From positions 1 through 9,471 of the forward strand of contig CAZYZB010000031.1 of NCBI GenBank assembly GCA_964651405.1: a DNA stretch of 9,471 nucleotides, read 5' to 3'. Position numbers and translations under genes: made by a program. The first letter of the stretch is position 1. Every line of letters begins with the position of its first letter. The notes under the pieces are model-generated. The model saw only the letters and a program-made list of their open reading frames with translations, did no database searches and was not told the DNA's origin. Source of the DNA: JAWBOD01 sp964651405. Lineage in GTDB: Archaea; Aenigmatarchaeota; Aenigmatarchaeia; Aenigmatarchaeales; Aenigmatarchaeaceae. Of the stretch, positions 6,162-9,471 are shown piece after piece.

Positions 6162-7424
6162 ATGAATGTGAAAGGAACAAGAGATTTTTTGCCAGAAGAA
6201 ATGATTTTAAGACAGCAAGTGCTAGAGAAGATTAGAAAAGTTTTTGAGACATTTGGTTTCCAACCTTTGGAAACCCCTGCACTGGAGTCCTGGGAAGTTC
6301 TTGCTAAAAAAGGAGCAGGAGGTTTAGAAATTTTAGATGAGACATATAAATTCAAAGACAAAGGAGATAGGGAAATAGGATTGAGATATGATCTGACAGT
6401 TCCTTTATCAAGAGTCATAGCTTCTAATCCAAATCTAAACTTACCTTTCAAAAGATATCAAATCCAAAACGTTTGGAGATATGGTGACATTGCTAAAGAC
6501 AGATTCAGAGAATTTTTGCAGGCTGATATTGACATTGTTGGGAGTGAAAGCGTACTTGCTGATGCAGAGATTATTGCTTGCACTATTACAACTTTGAATG
6601 AACTAGGTTTTAAAGAATTCAAGGTAAGATTAAACAACAGAAAAATACTAACAGCTATAGCAAAACAAGCAAAAGTTCCAGAAAAAGAAATTCCGGACGT
6701 CTTAAGAAAAATGGATAAACAAGATAAGATTGGAAAAGAAGGTGTTGAGAAAGAGTTATCAACCATAATCTCTAAAGAGGCAACAGCGACTATCTTAGAG
6801 ATTATAAAGGAAAAAGGAGACTCTGCTTTAGAAAAACTTGGAAAGCAGCTTGAAAACAAAGAAGGTGTTGAAGAGTTAAAACAAATCATTTCTTATCTAA
6901 AACAAATGAACATTAAATCAAATATCGAATTTGACGCAAGCTTGGCAAGAGGTTTGGATTATTACACTGGACCGATTTTTGAAGTTTTTGCTGAAAAAGG
7001 AATAGGAAGCATCGCAGGCGGAGGAAGATATGATAAGATGATAGGTCTGTTCTCTGGGAAAGAGATTCCTGCGACAGGGATTAGTTTTGGTATAGAAAGA
7101 ATAATAGAGGTTATGAAAGAAAGGAAAATGTTAGAAAACATAAAAAATAAGACAAAAGTTTTTGTAGTTTCTGTTAATGACAAAGTAAGAGATAAGGTCT
7201 TAGAAATTGTCCAAAAGCTTAGAGAAAAGTCTATAGCGACTGAATATGATTTAAGGTTTAGGTCGCTTTCAAGGCAGCTAGAGTATGTTAATTCCTTAGG
7301 AATACCCTTTGCAATTATTGTTGGAGAAAAGGAACTAGAAAAAAATTCTGTAAAAATAAGAAACATGAAAACAGGGAAAGAAAGTTTAGTAAAAATAAAT
7401 GAGATTACGGCAGACAATTTTTAG
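6162..7424 (+). CDS. hisS: Histidyl-tRNA synthetase
   Basis: This 420-residue class II enzyme, a normal HisRS length, charges tRNA-His. Landmarks: KGTRDFLPEE (4-13); motif 1 around GFQPLETPALES (32-43); YDLTVPLSR (76-84); motif 2, VWRYGDIAKDRFREFLQADI (104-123); HisA motif LARGLDYYTGP (261-271); HisB, SIAGGGRYD (283-291); motif 3, PATGISFGIER (303-313); and a C-terminal anticodon-binding domain from about 331. The start is ATG 6162, with GGTG (6153-6156) five bases upstream; reading frames that extend further upstream run only through the N block and are not real. The 3' end overlaps the convergent secreted-protein gene by 20 bases (7405-7424). Confidence 0.97.
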   Translation: MNVKGTRDFLPEEMILRQQVLEKIRKVFETFGFQPLETPALESWEVLAKKGAGGLEILDETYKFKDKGDREIGLRYDLTVPLSRVIASNPNLNLPFKRYQIQNVWRYGDIAKDRFREFLQADIDIVGSESVLADAEIIACTITTLNELGFKEFKVRLNNRKILTAIAKQAKVPEKEIPDVLRKMDKQDKIGKEGVEKELSTIISKEATATILEIIKEKGDSALEKLGKQLENKEGVEELKQIISYLKQMNIKSNIEFDASLARGLDYYTGPIFEVFAEKGIGSIAGGGRYDKMIGLFSGKEIPATGISFGIERIIEVMKERKMLENIKNKTKVFVVSVNDKVRDKVLEIVQKLREKSIATEYDLRFRSLSRQLEYVNSLGIPFAIIVGEKELEKNSVKIRNMKTGKESLVKINEITADNF

Positions 7425-7968
7425 TTCCAGGACGTGGGAAGCATGTTTTACAAGTATAATTATAGAAGCAGTTGTAAATAGCTTCTATTTCACCTTGGAC
7501 ATAAAATGTGATGTTCAAGTCTTTACCTATAATATATTCTGGCAAATTATTCATTTTTACATAGAATTGACCAGAGCTATTTGTCTTATCATCGCCTTCA
7601 AACTGAGTTGTTAAATACTTTACAATAACTTTTATCGGAGCATTCGTCACGAATGTGCCATTCGAATAGTTTAGAGTTCCTGAAAAGTTCATGCTATATG
7701 CAGGCTGATAAATATCTGTACAGAAAACTCCAAAGCATATTTTATAATTAGCTCCAGAGATATTTCCTATAATGGGTTGGCCAACAGCAATTTTCGAGAA
7801 ATTTTTAAGATCTGTACTGGCTAAGTTTCCGCCGCCAGTCGTTATCTCACCGCTAATTCTGTAGGTATCTGTTATAAGAAAAGCTGAGGTTATATAACTT
7901 GAAGACATAATTAACAATATAGAAAATACTAAAATGACTTCTAAAACTAACCTTCTTCTCATCTTCAA
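7405..7968 (-). CDS. Secreted or membrane-anchored surface protein, unknown function
   Basis: The 187-residue product has a basic start (RRR at 4-6), a hydrophobic stretch at about 7-22 and a small-residue region, SSSYITSAF (22-30), consistent with a signal peptide or N-terminal anchor. The rest looks extracellular: eight N-x-S/T sequons (Asn56, 69, 94, 100, 103, 130, 152, 170), six cysteines (78, 83, 167, 173, 176, 185; four near the C-terminus) and a beta-rich segment at about 92-160 (TNAPIKVIVKY, then GQFYVKMNNLP) that resembles an Ig-like or carboxypeptidase-regulatory-like fold. I do not recognise a named family. The start is probably TTG 7968: GTGA lies four bases upstream, and the truncated paralogue at 8071-8184 shares GTGAT-N3-TTG. 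ATG 7962, two codons later, is the alternative. It converges on hisS with a 20-base overlap. Confidence 0.8.
   Translation of the reverse strand: MKMRRRLVLEVILVFSILLIMSSSYITSAFLITDTYRISGEITTGGGNLASTDLKNFSKIAVGQPIIGNISGANYKICFGVFCTDIYQPAYSMNFSGTLNYSNGTFVTNAPIKVIVKYLTTQFEGDDKTNSSGQFYVKMNNLPEYIIGKDLNITFYVQGEIEAIYNCFYNYTCKTCFPRPGTKNCLP
7871..7914 (-). repeat. Duplicated leader segment, copy in the secreted-protein gene
   Basis: This 44-base segment matches 8093-8136 at 39 of 44 positions in the same orientation, offset by 222 bases. It encodes the end of the signal peptide and the next residues (SSSYITSAFLITD). The core at 7898-7914 is identical in both copies. Confidence 0.85.
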
Positions 7969-8033
7969 GATATCACTACAATTATTTTATTGTTTTATTT
8001 ACTTATCAATGTAAGGGTCCGATATTAGTGCAA

Positions 8034-8060
8034 GGCGGAATAGCCGCCATCTTGAGATGG
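8034..8060. repeat. Two overlapping GC-rich inverted repeats
   Basis: GGCGG (8034-8038) and CCGCC (8044-8048) form one perfect inverted repeat with a five-base loop. CCATCT (8047-8052) and AGATGG (8055-8060) form a second with a two-base loop. They share 8047-8048, so full versions of both cannot form together. The patch is far more GC-rich than its surroundings. No T-run follows on either strand, so it is not an ordinary terminator. It lies between the truncated leader and the secreted-protein gene. Function unknown. Confidence 0.6.
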
Positions 8061-8070
8061 AAAATTTAAT

Positions 8071-8184
8071 TCACTTCATTCTATATATATCGGTTATTAG
8101 AAAGGCTGATGTGATATAGCTTGAAGACATAATTAAGAGTAAGGAAAATGCTAACAAAATCAAAAGTGCTGATTTTATTTTCAA
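8071..8184 (-). pseudogene. Truncated leader paralogue of the secreted protein, or a 37-residue small peptide
   Basis: Read from TTG 8184, this encodes a 37-residue hydrophobic peptide whose LIMSSSYITSAFLITD is identical to residues 19-34 of the secreted protein at 7405-7968; the match ends after IYR, and a TGA follows two codons later. The upstream GTGAT-N3-TTG arrangement is also shared. All five base differences in the best 44 bases are synonymous third-position changes, which suggests that both copies were translated after duplication. It may be a gene fragment left by recombination or a functional small membrane or secreted peptide; I lean to a fragment because the extracellular domain is entirely absent. 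Confidence 0.6.
8093..8136 (-). repeat. Duplicated leader segment, copy in the truncated paralogue
   Basis: Partner of 7871-7914: 39 of 44 bases identical, same orientation. The five mismatches are at alignment positions 6, 12, 18, 21 and 27, all at third codon positions. Confidence 0.85.
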
Positions 8185-8214
8185 TTAATCACATTTATTA
8201 AATTATTTGTTCAG

Positions 8215-8232
8215 GAAAAATAGAGTTGACTC
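8215..8232 (-). terminator. Candidate terminator of the fibre-like gene
   Basis: On the minus strand a very short inverted repeat (GAGT-CA-ACTC) is followed at once by TATTTTT, about 35 bases after the stop of the gene at 8267-9471. Archaeal termination depends mainly on T-runs, so the T-run matters more than the weak stem. Confidence 0.3.
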
Positions 8233-8266
8233 CAATTTCTTTCATTTTTCCATTTTTTCTTAAGTT

Positions 8267-9471
8267 TTACCTCATTAAAAGGTAATCAACATACCCACTT
8301 ACCACAGCAGCCCCGACACACCCAACCTTAACCTTTAAGTATCCATCGCTTTTTATATAAGCATCTTTAATTTTCAATACAGCGCTACCAAAATCAAGTG
8401 TACTTCCATGTACTCTTTCGTGAACAGTTACAAAAACTTTTGTATTGGTGATTGCCCATTCAGTACCTACATTCACACTTACTACAGTGTCGTATTCCCC
8501 CGCTATTGAGCAAGTAAAGGAAGCTTGTGCATAATTACCATTTAGTATCTTCATTATAGAAGAGCCACCACCGATATTGATACTTCCACCAACATCTAAA
8601 TTATCCCAAATTTTAACTTTTCTAGGAGTACCTGTACCTGCACCAACTATATCCAAAGCATCAGTAGTAAAGGTTTGATAACCAATTTTACCAGCATCTC
8701 CTTGCTTAGATATTCCTGCTCCAAATTCTAATACACTATTACTATCAATTTTCATGATAGGTGTGCTACCAGTGCTTCCTCCAAGATGTAATTTTGCTGT
8801 TGGATTATTTGTTCCGATCCCAACATTACCACCACCATCATTTAATAATAAGTTCTTAAATCCAGAACCTGTTTGATAAACTCCTATTCTTCCATTGCCA
8901 TTGGCATTACTTGGTTGGATAAGCACATAGGTTGTGCTATCTCTAAACTGACTTTCACCACTAGAATCTACAATCATATTTCCATTAACATGTAATTTTG
9001 CTGTTGGATTATTTGTTCCGATCCCAACATTACCAGCAATTATTGCTCCACCTGAAGGCGAACCAGCCCCACTATAGCCAACTGTTAATCCACCATTACT
9101 TCCTAAAAGTCCAGTGTCAGTCCAAACATTTTTAGAATTGTATGTTCTGATCCAGGAGGTATCAGACATATACCAACCTCCAGCATAGGTATCACTGTAC
9201 CAACCTGTATTGCCAGTAGTTCTTAACCAAGCATTTTGAGCTCTAATATCACCAACTACATCTAATTTATAACCAGGACTTGCCGTTCCGATCCCAACAT
9301 TACCAGCTTGTTCGATAACCATCTGAGGTGTTGAAATATTCTGAGTGCCTGCAGTAGGCAAGCCAAATACCCATCTATTGCTAGAGTCTATACCCATTGC
9401 TTTGACAACATTTCCAGATCTAGTCATAGCTATATATGACAATGTATTTGCAGAAGCGGCACGAGTAACAC
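8267..9471 (-). CDS. Tail-fibre/adhesin-like repeat protein, 5' partial
   Basis: The frame is open to the window edge, so the N-terminus is missing; 400 C-terminal residues are visible. Three NVGIGT-x-x-P-x-x-KL units start at residues 57, 147 and 215 of the visible part, of the kind common in phage tail fibres and large surface proteins of uncultured microbes. Between the first two is GWYSDTYAGGWYMSDTSWIR (89-108), which resembles the GWY-x-GGWYM-x-D-x-WIR repeat of tail fibres. The rest is Gly/Asn/Ser/Thr-rich with short beta-like segments, as expected of an elongated trimeric fibre. The C-terminal 85 residues (from about 315, with Cys320 and Cys384, ending VDYLLMR) are non-repetitive and could be the tip or binding domain. 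I see no S74 chaperone domain. TTG 9442 and ATG 9427 are internal, not true starts. No other viral gene is visible, so whether it is viral or a cell-surface adhesin is open. Confidence 0.75.
   Translation of the reverse strand, partial: VTRAASANTLSYIAMTRSGNVVKAMGIDSSNRWVFGLPTAGTQNISTPQMVIEQAGNVGIGTASPGYKLDVVGDIRAQNAWLRTTGNTGWYSDTYAGGWYMSDTSWIRTYNSKNVWTDTGLLGSNGGLTVGYSGAGSPSGGAIIAGNVGIGTNNPTAKLHVNGNMIVDSSGESQFRDSTTYVLIQPSNANGNGRIGVYQTGSGFKNLLLNDGGGNVGIGTNNPTAKLHLGGSTGSTPIMKIDSNSVLEFGAGISKQGDAGKIGYQTFTTDALDIVGAGTGTPRKVKIWDNLDVGGSINIGGGSSIMKILNGNYAQASFTCSIAGEYDTVVSVNVGTEWAITNTKVFVTVHERVHGSTLDFGSAVLKIKDAYIKSDGYLKVKVGCVGAAVVSGYVDYLLMR
8786..8831 (-). repeat. Perfect 46-base direct repeat, copy 1
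   Basis: Identical over 46 bases to 8990-9035, encoding the NVGIGTNNPTAKLH unit. The copies start 204 bases apart, which is 68 codons, so exchange between them would keep the frame. Confidence 0.95.
8990..9035 (-). repeat. Perfect 46-base direct repeat, copy 2
   Basis: Identical over 46 bases to 8786-8831. A shorter part (9015-9037, 23 bases) is repeated again at 9285-9307. Confidence 0.95.
9285..9307 (-). repeat. Partial third copy of the fibre repeat
   Basis: This 23-base stretch is identical to 9015-9037 and encodes the core of the first visible NVGIGT unit. The KL-x-V half of that unit is diverged at DNA level. Confidence 0.9.

Noticed and set aside
6458..6889. Minus-strand reading frame antisense to hisS (also 6962-7417)
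   Set aside because: The sense strand encodes clear HisRS motifs across both; the antisense products are low-complexity hydrophobic sequences.
7399..7614. Plus-strand 71-codon frame downstream of hisS
   Set aside because: It is antisense to the secreted-protein gene, whose leader, sequons and conserved paralogue support the minus strand.
8006..8050. Micro-ORF of 14 codons (MAAIPPCTNIGPLH) on the minus strand
   Set aside because: It is caused by the GC-rich inverted repeats; too short and without a ribosome binding site. The plus strand is also open across part of it, so coding cannot be argued from this alone.
8786..9307. Possible CRISPR array or invertible shufflon
   Set aside because: Repeats are in-frame coding modules of the fibre gene with unequal spacing, all in direct orientation, and no recombinase or Cas gene is visible.

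Overview
The window looks like an AT-rich archaeal genome fragment, probably from a metagenome assembly because it carries a 100-base block of N. The archaeal call rests on three things. There is an MBF1 gene with the N-terminal zinc ribbon and HTH seen in archaea and eukaryotes. TATA-box-like elements (TTTAAATA, TTTATATAAA) lie at the expected distance upstream of several genes. Ribosome binding sites are often of the GGTGA type. A small-genome DPANN-type archaeon would fit the mix of genes, but that is an inference; nothing here fixes the lineage.

Layout. Left block, minus strand (1-3060): the start of a small CxxC-x17-CxxC zinc protein that runs off the window, preceded by isoleucyl-tRNA synthetase (ileS). 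Divergent from ileS is a long plus-strand block (3239-7424): MBF1, acylphosphatase, a tandem AbrB-like swapped-hairpin protein, an aspartate/glutamate racemase family protein, an HTH-LAGLIDADG protein, the first 57 residues of an M20 metallopeptidase cut by the assembly gap, and histidyl-tRNA synthetase (hisS). Right block, minus strand (7405-9471): a secreted, sequon-rich protein, a truncated paralogue of its leader, and the C-terminal 400 residues of a repeat-containing tail-fibre/adhesin-like protein that runs off the window.

How the genes relate. Much of the window is translation and small-molecule housekeeping (ileS, hisS, MBF1, acylphosphatase). The AbrB-like gene and the racemase overlap by ATGA and are probably translationally coupled. 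The right block appears to encode cell-surface or virus-like products.

Points of most interest: (1) IleRS has GVHH in place of the class I HIGH signature, the GXHH type reported for mupirocin hyper-resistant bacterial IleRS2, and EMHKS in place of KMSKS. (2) MBF1 has no ATG, GTG or TTG able to include its zinc ribbon; the only well-placed start is ATT, four bases after a GGTGA site that can be folded into a hairpin, which suggests translational control. (3) The leader of the secreted protein is duplicated, and all five differences in the best-conserved 44 bases are synonymous third-position changes. (4) Overlapping GC-rich hairpins lie between those two leaders. (5) The fibre-like gene contains a perfect 46-base in-frame direct repeat. 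I did not find a recognisable defence system or a complete novel multi-gene system.
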